Source of the DNA: Sphingopyxis sp. MSC1_008
Lineage (GTDB): Bacteria > Pseudomonadota > Alphaproteobacteria > Sphingomonadales > Sphingomonadaceae
DNA length: 64,000 nt
Reading direction: 5' to 3'
Assembly (NCBI RefSeq): GCF_023197165.1
Contig: NZ_JALPRD010000003.1
Coordinates: forward strand, 1-64,000
How positions within the stretch are numbered: the first letter of the stretch is position 1; every line of letters begins with the position of its first letter. A model generated the notes under the pieces. It made no database searches and had not been told where the DNA came from. It was given only the letters and a program-made list of their open reading frames with translations. Of the stretch, positions 25,637-34,041 are shown piece after piece. Made by a program: the position numbers and the translations under genes.

Positions 25637-27664
25637 ATGTGTATCGCGATCGACCACGATCCGTGGCTCGTTGCGCTGGCAGTCGCGATTTGCGGCGTCG
25701 GTGCCTTTGCGATCGTGCAGATGTTCGAACGCGCGCGCGATGCGCAGCGAAAGCAGGGGATCGCGTGGGCGTTCCTCGTCGCAGTCGCCGCCAGCGCGAC
25801 GATCTGGTGTACCCATTTCGTCGCCATGCTCGCCTTTGAGGCGAAGGCGCCGGTGACGCTCGATCCCGTGCTGACCATCGCCTCGCTGATGGTCGCGATG
25901 GTCGGCTCGTTCATCGGCTTCGCGGTCGCCGCGTGGGGCAAGGATGAAGTTTTCGGGGCGATCGGCGGGACGCTGTTCGGCGCAGCGATCGCGGCGATGC
26001 ATTTTACCGGCATGACCGCCTATCGGGTCGACGGCATCGTCGCCTGGGACGATGCCTATGTCGCCGCGGCGGTGATTTGCGGCATGGTCTTTGCCGCCGC
26101 CGCGCTGACGGTGCTTCGCACGAGCCGGGCGGTGCGCGGCCGTGTGCCGCTGGCGACGGGGTTGATCGTGCTTGCGATCGCTTCGCTCCATTTCCTCGCG
26201 ATGACCGCGATGCGGATCACGCCGATGGCGCTCGACGAGACGCCGCTGCGCCCGGCCGAGTTCAACGCGCTGGCGCTCGCGACGGTGCTCGTCGGCGGGA
26301 TCGTGATCGCGGCGGGGGTCTTCGCGGCGATGCTCGATCGCCAGACGCGCTCGGACGCGATGCGCGAGCTGACTCATATGGCGATGAACGACGCGCTGAC
26401 GGGGCTTCCCAACCGCACCGCCTTTCGCGCCGAACTGGCGCGGCAGATCGGCGGGGCGATCGTGAAGGGCGAGCGCGTCGGGCTGTGCGCGATCGACCTC
26501 GACCGCTTCAAGGAAATCAACGACGTCCACGGGCACAAGGCGGGCGACGAGGTGCTCGCGCGGCTCGCGCAGCGGATGCGCGATACGCTCGGCCATAATG
26601 AATTCGTCGCGCGGCTCGGCGGCGACGAGTTCGTCGCGCTGACGCGCTTTACCGATCGCGCGCAGCTGGCGGCGTTCGCGGCGCGGCTCGATGCCGAGCT
26701 CAAGACGCCGCTCGTCTTCCCCGATTTCGAGGCGCGCCTCGGCGCGAGCATCGGGGTTGCGGTGTTCCCCGACGATGCGGCGACGGCCGAGATGCTGTCG
26801 AACAACGCCGACCTCGCGATGTACCGCGCCAAGGCCGACGCCGCGACCGCGCCCTGCTATTATGACTGGCAGCTCGACGAGGCGATCCGCGACCAGCGCG
26901 AACTCGCCGCCGACCTTCGGGGAGCGATCGACCGTAACGAACTCGACGTCCATTATCAGGTCCAGACCTCGGTCACGACGGGCGAAGTCACCGGATACGA
27001 AGCGCTGCTGCGATGGAATCACCCGGTTCGCGGGGCGATTCCGCCGGCGGTGTTCATCCCGCTGGCCGAGGCGAACGGCTTCATCCTGGCGCTGGGCGAA
27101 TGGGTGATGCGGCGCGCCTGCACCGATGCGGCGGGATGGCCGCACGCGTCGAAGGTCGCGGTCAATGTGTCGCCGCTCCAGTTGGCGCATGTCGACCTGC
27201 CGCGCCTGTTCCATCAGATCCTGCTCGACACCGGCTTGCCGCCGCGGCGGCTGGAGATCGAGCTGACCGAAACCGCGATCATCGCCGACCGCGAACGCGC
27301 GCTGCACGTCCTGCGCCAGATCAAGGCGCTCGGCATCGGCGTCGCGCTCGACGATTTCGGCACCGGCTATTCGTCACTCGAAACCTTGCGCGCCTTTCCG
27401 TTCGACAAGATCAAGCTCGACCGCTTCTTCGCCGCCGAGCTCGAGGGCAATATCCAGTCGACCGCGATCCTGCGCGCGGTGCTCGCGCTCGGCAAAAGCC
27501 TGTCGATCCCGATCCTCGCCGAGGGGATCGAGACCGCGCAGCAGCTCGAGGTGCTCCGCCGCGAAGGCTGCGACGAGGCGCAGGGCTTCCTGATCGGGCG
27601 GCCCGGCCGCTCGGTCGCGCAGGGCGATAATAGTGACGACGCGGAACGGATTCGCGCGGCCTGA
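25637..27664 (+). CDS. MHYT-sensor diguanylate cyclase/phosphodiesterase (GGDEF-EAL)
   Basis: The protein has 675 residues from ATG 25637; a TTG at 25568 in frame would add 23 residues, so the start is not certain. The N-terminal seven-helix MHYT sensor shows three repeats with CTHFVAML, AAMHFTGM and HFLAMTAM, whose His/Met residues are thought to bind copper and sense a diatomic gas. The GGDEF domain is intact (RLGGDEFVAL) but lacks the RxxD inhibitory site. The EAL domain keeps YEALLRW, IELTETAI, DDFGTGYSSL, KLDR and AEGIET, so it should be an active c-di-GMP phosphodiesterase. Net direction cannot be told. Confidence 0.93.
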   Translation: MCIAIDHDPWLVALAVAICGVGAFAIVQMFERARDAQRKQGIAWAFLVAVAASATIWCTHFVAMLAFEAKAPVTLDPVLTIASLMVAMVGSFIGFAVAAWGKDEVFGAIGGTLFGAAIAAMHFTGMTAYRVDGIVAWDDAYVAAAVICGMVFAAAALTVLRTSRAVRGRVPLATGLIVLAIASLHFLAMTAMRITPMALDETPLRPAEFNALALATVLVGGIVIAAGVFAAMLDRQTRSDAMRELTHMAMNDALTGLPNRTAFRAELARQIGGAIVKGERVGLCAIDLDRFKEINDVHGHKAGDEVLARLAQRMRDTLGHNEFVARLGGDEFVALTRFTDRAQLAAFAARLDAELKTPLVFPDFEARLGASIGVAVFPDDAATAEMLSNNADLAMYRAKADAATAPCYYDWQLDEAIRDQRELAADLRGAIDRNELDVHYQVQTSVTTGEVTGYEALLRWNHPVRGAIPPAVFIPLAEANGFILALGEWVMRRACTDAAGWPHASKVAVNVSPLQLAHVDLPRLFHQILLDTGLPPRRLEIELTETAIIADRERALHVLRQIKALGIGVALDDFGTGYSSLETLRAFPFDKIKLDRFFAAELEGNIQSTAILRAVLALGKSLSIPILAEGIETAQQLEVLRREGCDEAQGFLIGRPGRSVAQGDNSDDAERIRAA

Positions 27665-27732
27665 CCGTTCAATTCAATTAAATAGCTTGCCTTGGGTTGA
27701 CCCGTCGCGCCCGCGCCCTTTACGCAAGGGCT

Positions 27733-29370
27733 ATGCCGCATGACACCAGCCTAATCGGAACCATCGTCGCCGGGCTGGGCGTGGCCTTCCTGATGGGGGC
27801 GCTCGCGCACCGGCTCAGGATTTCGCCGATCGCGGGCTATCTGCTCGCGGGGGTGCTGGTCGGGCCGTTCACCCCGGGCTTTGTCGCCGACACCGGGCTC
27901 GCGCTCCAGCTCGCCGAGATCGGCGTGATCCTGCTGATGTTCGGGGTCGGCCTCCACTTCTCGCTCAAAGACCTGCTCTCGGTGCGCAAGATCGCGGTGC
28001 CGGGGGCGATCGCGCAGATCGCGGTCGCGACCGCGCTCGGCATGATGCTTGGGCTGTGGCTTGGCTGGTCGGTAGAGGGCAGCGCGGTGTTCGGGCTGGC
28101 GCTGTCGGTCGCCTCGACCGTCGTGCTGCTGCGCGCGCTGCAGGCGCGCGACATGGTCGAGACCGAAAAGGGGCGGATCGCGGTCGGCTGGCTGATCGTC
28201 GAGGATCTGGTGATGGTGCTCGCGCTCGTGCTGCTCCCCGCGATGTTCGGCGACCGCGGAGATGAGGGGGGCAGCGCGGGGCTGCTGCAATCGGCGGCGA
28301 TCGTGCTGCTCAAGGTCATCGGTTTCGGCGCCTTCATGTTCGTGATCGCGCGGCGGGTGCTGCCGTGGGTGCTCCACTGGGTCGCGCATTCGGGATCGCG
28401 CGAGTTGTTCCGGCTCGCGGTGCTCGCGATCGCGCTGGGCGTCGCCTTCGGCGCGGCGGTGATTTTCGATGTGTCGTTCGCGCTGGGTGCCTTCTTCGCG
28501 GGGATGATCCTCGGCGAGACGCAGCTGTCGCGGCGTGCGGCCGAAGAGACGCTGCCGCTGCGCGATGCGTTCGCGGTGTTGTTTTTCGTGTCGGTCGGGA
28601 TGCTGTTCGATCCCAAGGTGCTGATCGAGCAGCCGGGGCCCGTGATCGCGACGGTCGCGATCATCGTCGTCGGCAAGTCGGTCGCCGCCTATGCGCTCGT
28701 CCGCGCCTTCGGCCATAATTCGGGGACCGCGCTGACGGTGTCGGTCAGCCTCGCGCAGATCGGCGAATTTTCTTTCATCCTCGCGGGGCTGGGCGTCGGG
28801 CTGAAGGTGCTGCCCGAAACGGGGCGCGACCTGATCCTCGCGGGGTCCTTGCTGTCGATCCTGTTCAACCCGATCCTCTTCTCGCTCGCGGTGAAGCGCA
28901 TGCGCTCCGATGAGCCCGAGGAAGTCGAGGCGGTGGGCGTCGACGCGCCCGCGCCGTGCAACGCCGGGGTCGTGCTGATCGGCTATGGCCGCGTCGGCAG
29001 CCATATCGGCAGCCTGATCTGCGGGCGCGGCGAGGGGCTGACGGTGATCGAAGACCAGAAGGACATGGCCGCGTCGGCGCGCGAGGCGGGCGCGACGGTG
29101 ATCGTCGGCGACGCGACCAAGGAAAGCATCTTGCGTCAGGCGGGTCTCGACACCGCGTCGACGTTGCTGATCGCGATCCCCGAGGGGGTCGAGGCGGGGG
29201 CGATCGTGCGGCGCGCCCGCGCGATCAATCCGAAGCTGGTGATCGTCGCGCGCGCGCATTCGGATGAGGAGGTCGCCGACCTCGTGCGGCGCGGCGCCGA
29301 TCATGTCGTGATGGCCGAGCGCGAGACCGCGTCGCGGATGGCCGAGCGGGCGATGCTGACTTTGGCATAA
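27733..29370 (+). CDS. Kef/YbaL-type monovalent cation:proton antiporter with RCK (TrkA-N) domain
   Basis: The protein has 545 residues from ATG 27733. About 12 membrane helices of the CPA2 family come first (GYLLAGVLVGPFTPGF, EIGVILLMFGVGLHFSLKDL, and ALGAFFAGMILGETQLS). The C-terminal cytoplasmic RCK domain has the dinucleotide motif VLIGYGRVGSHIG. The layout matches the YbaL/RosB group of predicted potassium:proton antiporters. No ancillary KefF/KefG-type subunit is adjacent. A palindromic repeat follows it. Confidence 0.9.
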   Translation: MPHDTSLIGTIVAGLGVAFLMGALAHRLRISPIAGYLLAGVLVGPFTPGFVADTGLALQLAEIGVILLMFGVGLHFSLKDLLSVRKIAVPGAIAQIAVATALGMMLGLWLGWSVEGSAVFGLALSVASTVVLLRALQARDMVETEKGRIAVGWLIVEDLVMVLALVLLPAMFGDRGDEGGSAGLLQSAAIVLLKVIGFGAFMFVIARRVLPWVLHWVAHSGSRELFRLAVLAIALGVAFGAAVIFDVSFALGAFFAGMILGETQLSRRAAEETLPLRDAFAVLFFVSVGMLFDPKVLIEQPGPVIATVAIIVVGKSVAAYALVRAFGHNSGTALTVSVSLAQIGEFSFILAGLGVGLKVLPETGRDLILAGSLLSILFNPILFSLAVKRMRSDEPEEVEAVGVDAPAPCNAGVVLIGYGRVGSHIGSLICGRGEGLTVIEDQKDMAASAREAGATVIVGDATKESILRQAGLDTASTLLIAIPEGVEAGAIVRRARAINPKLVIVARAHSDEEVADLVRRGADHVVMAERETASRMAERAMLTLA

Positions 29371-29380
29371 GTTCCAATTC

Positions 29381-29458
29381 CGTCATCCCGCGAAAGCGGG
29401 GACCCGGAGCTTGCGTCGGCTGATCCCGCCCTGGGTCCCCGCTTTCGCGGGCATGACG
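29381..29458. repeat. Dispersed palindromic repeat, 'cccgcgaaagcgggg' type
   Basis: The arms cgtcatcccgcgaaagcggg (from 29381) and cccgctttcgcgggcatgac (to 29457) form an almost perfect inverted repeat. The inner unit differs from the other copies in having cgcgaaagcg at its centre. It lies between the antiporter gene and recQ, both on the plus strand. Confidence 0.75.
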
Positions 29459-29532
29459 AGGTGGGTTTGTTGCCCGATTGGATGAGTCCGGGGCTTCCCT
29501 CTCCCGATCATCCGCCCTATCGCCCTTCGACA

Positions 29533-31320
29533 ATGTCCGCCGACGCTCTCCTCCCCCTTCTCAAATCGACCTTCGGTTTCGACCATTTCCGCGGCCGTCA
29601 GGGCGAGGTTGTCGATCGCGTGATGGCGGGCGCACGCACGCTCGCGGTGATGCCGACCGGCGCCGGCAAGTCTCTGACCTATCAGTTGCCCGCGGTTGCG
29701 CTGAACGGCTGTGTCGTCGTCGTGTCGCCGCTGATCGCGTTGATGCACGATCAGCTGCGCGGCGCGCGCGCGGCGGGGATTCGCGCGGCGAGCCTCACCA
29801 GCGTCGATGCCGACTGGGCGGAGACGCGGCAGGCGTATCGCGACGGCCAGCTCGACCTGCTCTATGTGGCCCCCGAGCGCGCGACGGGCGAGGGGTTCCG
29901 CAGCTTGCTTGAGGCGCAGACGCCGGCACTGTTCGCGATCGACGAAGCGCATTGCGTGTCCGAATGGGGGCATGATTTCCGCCCCGACTACCGGCTGCTG
30001 CGGCCTTTGCTCGATGCGTTTCCGGCGGTGCCGCGGCTCGCGCTGACGGCAACCGCCGACAAGCACACGCGCGAGGATATCCTTGTCCAGCTCGGCATCC
30101 CGGCCGACGGGCTGATCCTCGCGGGCTTCGACCGGCCGAACATTCGTTATGCGGTCCGCCCGCGGATCAGTCCGGCGAAGCAGTTGGTCGATTTCATCGC
30201 CGCCAATCCGGGGCCGGGGATCGTCTATGCCCCGACGCGCAACGGCACCGAACGGCTCGCCGAGCAGATCGCAGCGGCGACGGGGCGCAGCGTCGCGGCC
30301 TATCACGCCGGGCTCGACCCTGAGCGGCGCGCGCGCGTCCAGCATGATTTTGTCGCGTCGGAGGACGGGATCGTCACCGCGACGGTCGCGTTCGGCATGG
30401 GGATCGACAAGCCCGACGTGCGTTTCGTCGCGCATGCCGGCCTGCCGAAATCGATCGAGAGCTATTATCAGGAAACCGGGCGCGCGGGGCGCGACGGCGA
30501 TCCGGCCGAGGCGATGATGCTGTGGGGCGCCGACGATTTTGCGCGCGCGCGCATGCGCCTCTCCGAATTGCCCGAGGCGCGGGTCGCGGGTGAGCGGGTG
30601 CGCTTGAATGCGCTCGCGGCGCTGGTCGAGACGGTCGAGTGCCGCCGCGCGCTGCTGCTGCGGCATTTCGGCGAGAATCCGCCCGAACGCTGCGGCAATT
30701 GCGACAATTGCCTCGAGCCCGCGGCGCAGGTCGATGCAACGGTGCTGGCGCAAAAGTTACTGTCGGCGGTCTATCGCACCGGGCAGAGCTTTGGCGCGGG
30801 GCATATCGAGGCGGTGCTGACGGGGCGGAGCGACGAACGGATCGCGAGCCGCGGGCATGACAAATTGTCGGTGTTCGGGATCGTCGCCGGCGAGGAAGCG
30901 CGGCTGATCAAGCCGCTGGTGCGCAGCCTGATGGCGCGCGAGGCGCTCGATACGACCGAGCATGGCGGGCTGATGCTCGGCCCCGCGGCGCGCGCAATGA
31001 TGAAGGGCGAGACCGCGGTGCTGATGGCCGAGCCGCCGGTGAAGCGGACGCAGCGCGAGGGCGGGCGGACGAGCCGTGCCGACCGCGCGGCGGCGAACCC
31101 GGTCGGCGATCCGCTGTTCGACGCGCTCCGCGCGATGCGGCGCGAACTCGCCGCCGAGGCCGGGGTGCCGCCCTATGTCATTTTCCACGACGCGGTGCTG
31201 CGCACGATGGCGAGCGATAAACCTGCGACGCGGAGCGCGCTGGCGGATATTCCCGGCGTCGGCGGCAAGAAGCTCGAGGCGTGGGGCGACGCGTTTCTGA
31301 ATGTGATCCGGCAATATTGA
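29533..31320 (+). CDS. recQ: ATP-dependent DNA helicase RecQ
   Basis: The helicase has 595 residues from ATG 29533; the frame is open 24 codons further but that part lies in the flanking repeat. Motif I is PTGAGKS (41-47), motif II DEAH (137-140), and motif VI is in YYQETGRAGRDG. The RecQ-Ct zinc site is CRRALLLRHFGE followed by CGNCDNC, then a winged helix and a C-terminal HRDC domain (RSALADIPGVGGKKLEAWG). It unwinds 3'-5' in recombination and repair. All main domains are present. Confidence 0.96.
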   Translation: MSADALLPLLKSTFGFDHFRGRQGEVVDRVMAGARTLAVMPTGAGKSLTYQLPAVALNGCVVVVSPLIALMHDQLRGARAAGIRAASLTSVDADWAETRQAYRDGQLDLLYVAPERATGEGFRSLLEAQTPALFAIDEAHCVSEWGHDFRPDYRLLRPLLDAFPAVPRLALTATADKHTREDILVQLGIPADGLILAGFDRPNIRYAVRPRISPAKQLVDFIAANPGPGIVYAPTRNGTERLAEQIAAATGRSVAAYHAGLDPERRARVQHDFVASEDGIVTATVAFGMGIDKPDVRFVAHAGLPKSIESYYQETGRAGRDGDPAEAMMLWGADDFARARMRLSELPEARVAGERVRLNALAALVETVECRRALLLRHFGENPPERCGNCDNCLEPAAQVDATVLAQKLLSAVYRTGQSFGAGHIEAVLTGRSDERIASRGHDKLSVFGIVAGEEARLIKPLVRSLMAREALDTTEHGGLMLGPAARAMMKGETAVLMAEPPVKRTQREGGRTSRADRAAANPVGDPLFDALRAMRRELAAEAGVPPYVIFHDAVLRTMASDKPATRSALADIPGVGGKKLEAWGDAFLNVIRQY

Positions 31321-31338
31321 GCCAGCCGGCGGGTCCGG

Positions 31339-31965
31339 TCACGACGGCGAAATGACCGAAACGATGTCGCTGCGCAGCGTCCAGCCGAGCCGTTCGTAGA
31401 GCGCCTTGCCGTCACTGGTGGCGACGAGCAGACATTCGGTGACGCCGCGGCGAACGGCGCGGCGGCCGAGTTCGGCCATGATCGCCGAGCCAAGCCCGCG
31501 GCGGCCGAACTGCGGTTCGGTGACGATCTGGTCGTAGACGGCGGTGGTGCCGTGGATGCCGAGAACCCCGCGCGCAGCGAGCGTTCCGTCGGCGTCCCGC
31601 GCCACGGCCTCGAAACGGTGGGCGCTTTCATTGACCTCGATCATGAAATCCGGCGTGGGCCGTGCTGCGGGCATGTCGGTTCCGGTCGCCATCAGCCACA
31701 TCGGGTCGCGCGGCTGCCAATGCGCCGGAATATATGGGAGAATCGCGTCGCGCGGGGCCGCGATGTCGACATAGATATGCGGCGCTTCGATCGCGGCGAA
31801 GGCTGCGGCCGCGGCTTCGCCCGACGCATTCCCGAGAATGAAGCGGCCGGTCTGGTCGGGCTTGCCGGCATCGAACCACAGCGCCGAGGGAAGCGTGGCA
31901 GCAACAGGTTCGGCGTATCCACGCGCCGCGCAGTAGCCGAAGGCCCAGTCGAAATGTTCGTTCAT
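31339..31965 (-). CDS. GNAT-family N-acetyltransferase
   Basis: The protein has 208 residues from ATG 31965 (MNEHFDWAFG); a second ATG at 31977 is possible. The acetyl-CoA site is QFGRRGLGSAIMAELGRRAV near residue 170. The N-terminal part (about 1-110) is not typical of GNAT and may be a substrate-recognition half. The substrate is unknown. The gene converges on recQ with only 18 bases between stops. Confidence 0.85.
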   Translation of the reverse strand: MNEHFDWAFGYCAARGYAEPVAATLPSALWFDAGKPDQTGRFILGNASGEAAAAAFAAIEAPHIYVDIAAPRDAILPYIPAHWQPRDPMWLMATGTDMPAARPTPDFMIEVNESAHRFEAVARDADGTLAARGVLGIHGTTAVYDQIVTEPQFGRRGLGSAIMAELGRRAVRRGVTECLLVATSDGKALYERLGWTLRSDIVSVISPS

Positions 31966-32068
31966 GGTCGCGACCATAGGTGATGCGCGCGGCAAGGAAA
32001 GCGACTACGCGCCTTCGTGCCCACCTTCATGCTTGTCAGCAAGCCGGCGGCGGGAGTAGATCGACGGC

Positions 32069-32503
32069 ATGAGCGATTTTCGAACCCTGTCCGCCGACTA
32101 TAGCGTCGCCCCGCAAATCAGCATCGAGGATGTGGCCGAGGCGAAAGCCGCAGGCTTTGCGATGCTGATCAACAACCGCCCCGACGGCGAAGAGCCTTCG
32201 GCGCCGCAGGGCGACGATATCGCGCATGCCGCGGCGGCCGAGGGGCTGGCCTATGCCGCGATCCCGATCGGCCATGCGGGCTTCAGCCATGCGCAGATCG
32301 ATGCGCTCGACAAATTGCTCGGCGATGCGACGGGGCCGATCCTCGCTTACTGCCGCTCGGGCACGCGCTCGACGCATCTGTGGGCGCTGACGCGCGCCCG
32401 CGCTGGCGACGATGTCGACGGCATCGTCGAGGCGGCGGCGAATGCTGGCTATGACCTCAGCGGGTTGCGGCCGATGCTCGACGCGCTCGCGGGGGAAAAA
32501 TGA
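32069..32503 (+). CDS. TIGR01244/DUF442-family sulfurtransferase-phosphatase-like protein
   Basis: This 144-residue protein has the fold of the Blh/BlhA N-terminal domain, related to dual-specificity phosphatases. SVAPQISIEDVAEAKAAGF and LINNRPDGEEP are typical. The active loop reads YCRSGTRS with Cys95 and Arg100, a six-residue rhodanese-like loop rather than the longer CX5R phosphatase loop. Members are linked to sulfide and persulfide handling. The stop overlaps the next small gene by ATGA. Confidence 0.88.
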   Translation: MSDFRTLSADYSVAPQISIEDVAEAKAAGFAMLINNRPDGEEPSAPQGDDIAHAAAAEGLAYAAIPIGHAGFSHAQIDALDKLLGDATGPILAYCRSGTRSTHLWALTRARAGDDVDGIVEAAANAGYDLSGLRPMLDALAGEK

Positions 32504-32907
32504 ATCAGGCCGCGTTGATCCAGCTGGGCGCATCGCTGGTCGCGGTGTTTTTCGTTGCCTGGCTGGTCGGGAAGATCGGGCTGGGCAGTGACCCGCGGAT
32601 TGCGGACGGCGAACATGCCATCCGGCTCGCCGAAGAGGCCGAAGCCGGTTTCAAGGGCATCGAGGTCGCGCGTGACCGCGCGGGCTTTGCCGCGATCGTG
32701 CAAAATGCCGAGGGGCGGATGATGCTGGTGCGCGCGCATGGCAATTTCTTTGCCGCGCGGCCGGTCGATGCCAGCGTGATCGGCCGTCTCGACAAGGATT
32801 TCCTGACGCTGACGACGCCCGAGCGGACATTCGGTGCGGTGACGCTGCAATTGGGGAAGGATGCGGGGATGTGGGCCAGCCGGATGCGCGAGTTTAGCCG
32901 TGGATAA
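32500..32907 (+). CDS. Single-pass membrane protein, unknown function
   Basis: This 135-residue protein has an N-terminal membrane helix (LIQLGASLVAVFFVAWLVG) followed by a soluble domain of about 100 residues with alternating strands (FAAIVQNAEGRMMLVRAHGNFF). I do not recognise it with confidence. It overlaps the upstream DUF442 gene by four bases and the downstream hydroxylase by eight, so all three form one translational unit. Confidence 0.75.
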   Translation: MNQAALIQLGASLVAVFFVAWLVGKIGLGSDPRIADGEHAIRLAEEAEAGFKGIEVARDRAGFAAIVQNAEGRMMLVRAHGNFFAARPVDASVIGRLDKDFLTLTTPERTFGAVTLQLGKDAGMWASRMREFSRG

Positions 32908-33814
32908 GCTGCCCGATCCCGTCGTCTACGCCGTTCCCGCCTTCATCCTGTTGCTGATCGCCGAGATGATCGTCTCGCTGCGGCGCGACAAGAGCCGCTA
33001 CGAGGCGCGCGATACGCTGACTTCGCTGATGCTCGGCACGGTGAGCCAGGTCGCGGGCGCGCTCGTCGGCGCGGCGGTGATTGGCGCGTCGGTGTGGGTC
33101 TATCAGTACCGGCTGTTCGACATCGGGATCGCGTTCAAGACCTGGTGGTGGGCGTGGATCCTCTGCTTCTTCCTCGATGATCTGGCCTATTACGCCTTCC
33201 ACCGCAGCGCGCATCGCGTGCGCTGGTTCTGGGCGAGCCACGTCATCCACCACAGCTCGCAGCATTATAATCTCTCGACCGCGCTTCGGCAGACGTGGAC
33301 GGGCTTTTTCAGCCTGACCTTCCTGTTCCGTCTGCCTTTGTTCCTGATCGGTTTTCCGCCCGCGATGGTGTTCTTCTGCGCGGGGTTGAACCTGATCTAC
33401 CAGTTCTGGATCCATACCGAGGCGATCAAGCGGCTGCCCAAATGGTTCGAGGCGGTGATGAACACGCCGTCGCATCACCGCGTCCATCATGGCGTGAATC
33501 CGCGTTATCTCGACGCCAATTATGCCGGGGTTTTCATCATCTGGGACAAGATGTTCGGCAGCTTCGTCGCCGAACGCGACGACGAGCCGGTGCGGTACGG
33601 TATCGTCAAGCAGCTCGGCAGTTTCAACATCCTCTGGGCCGCGGTGCATGAATGGGTCGGGATCGCGAAGGACGTGTGGGCCGCACCGTGGAAGCACAAG
33701 CTCGATTATATGTGGCGCGAGCCGGGCTGGAGCCACGACGGCAGCCGCGCGACGAGCGCGATGATCAAGGAACGCTGGGCCGCGGGGCGGCCGGTCGAGG
33801 AGCCGGCGGAGTAG
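32900..33814 (+). CDS. Sterol desaturase/fatty-acid hydroxylase-superfamily protein
   Basis: The protein has 304 residues if started at GTG 32900, which overlaps the preceding stop by eight bases. Four or so membrane helices surround the di-iron ligands HRSAH (HxxxH), HVIHH (HxxHH) and HHRVHH (HxxHH), in normal order and spacing. The superfamily adds hydroxyl groups or double bonds to lipids, for example sphingolipid bases, carotenoids or hopanoids. Sphingomonads make sphingolipids and carotenoids, so a lipid or carotenoid substrate is plausible but not proved. Confidence 0.9.
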   Translation: MDKLPDPVVYAVPAFILLLIAEMIVSLRRDKSRYEARDTLTSLMLGTVSQVAGALVGAAVIGASVWVYQYRLFDIGIAFKTWWWAWILCFFLDDLAYYAFHRSAHRVRWFWASHVIHHSSQHYNLSTALRQTWTGFFSLTFLFRLPLFLIGFPPAMVFFCAGLNLIYQFWIHTEAIKRLPKWFEAVMNTPSHHRVHHGVNPRYLDANYAGVFIIWDKMFGSFVAERDDEPVRYGIVKQLGSFNILWAAVHEWVGIAKDVWAAPWKHKLDYMWREPGWSHDGSRATSAMIKERWAAGRPVEEPAE

Positions 33815-33833
33815 AGGCCGCTCATATGATCGC

Positions 33834-33930
33834 CATGCCGGGCTTGACCCGGCACCCGCCTTTTCCTTCAAGACAGGCAGGCCCCGGATCAAGTCGAACG
33901 AGCCACGTGTCCCGTTCGAGGGTGACGATG
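33834..33930. repeat. Dispersed palindromic repeat, degraded 'tcaagtccggg' copy
   Basis: Here gccgggcttgacccggc and ccccggatcaagtcgaacg correspond to the two arms at 1410-1500, but the second arm is broken by an insertion-like tgtcccgttcgag stretch. It occupies the gap between the hydroxylase and GMC genes. Confidence 0.6.
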
Positions 33931-34041
33931 ATAGAAAGGCAAGCGTCCAGCCTCGATCTCGGTGCTTGCCTCACCCGCTAATGACATTCATGTAAGCACC
34001 CGGGCGACCGCCGTAAGGCGGCGTGAGGGAGAGTCGCAAGC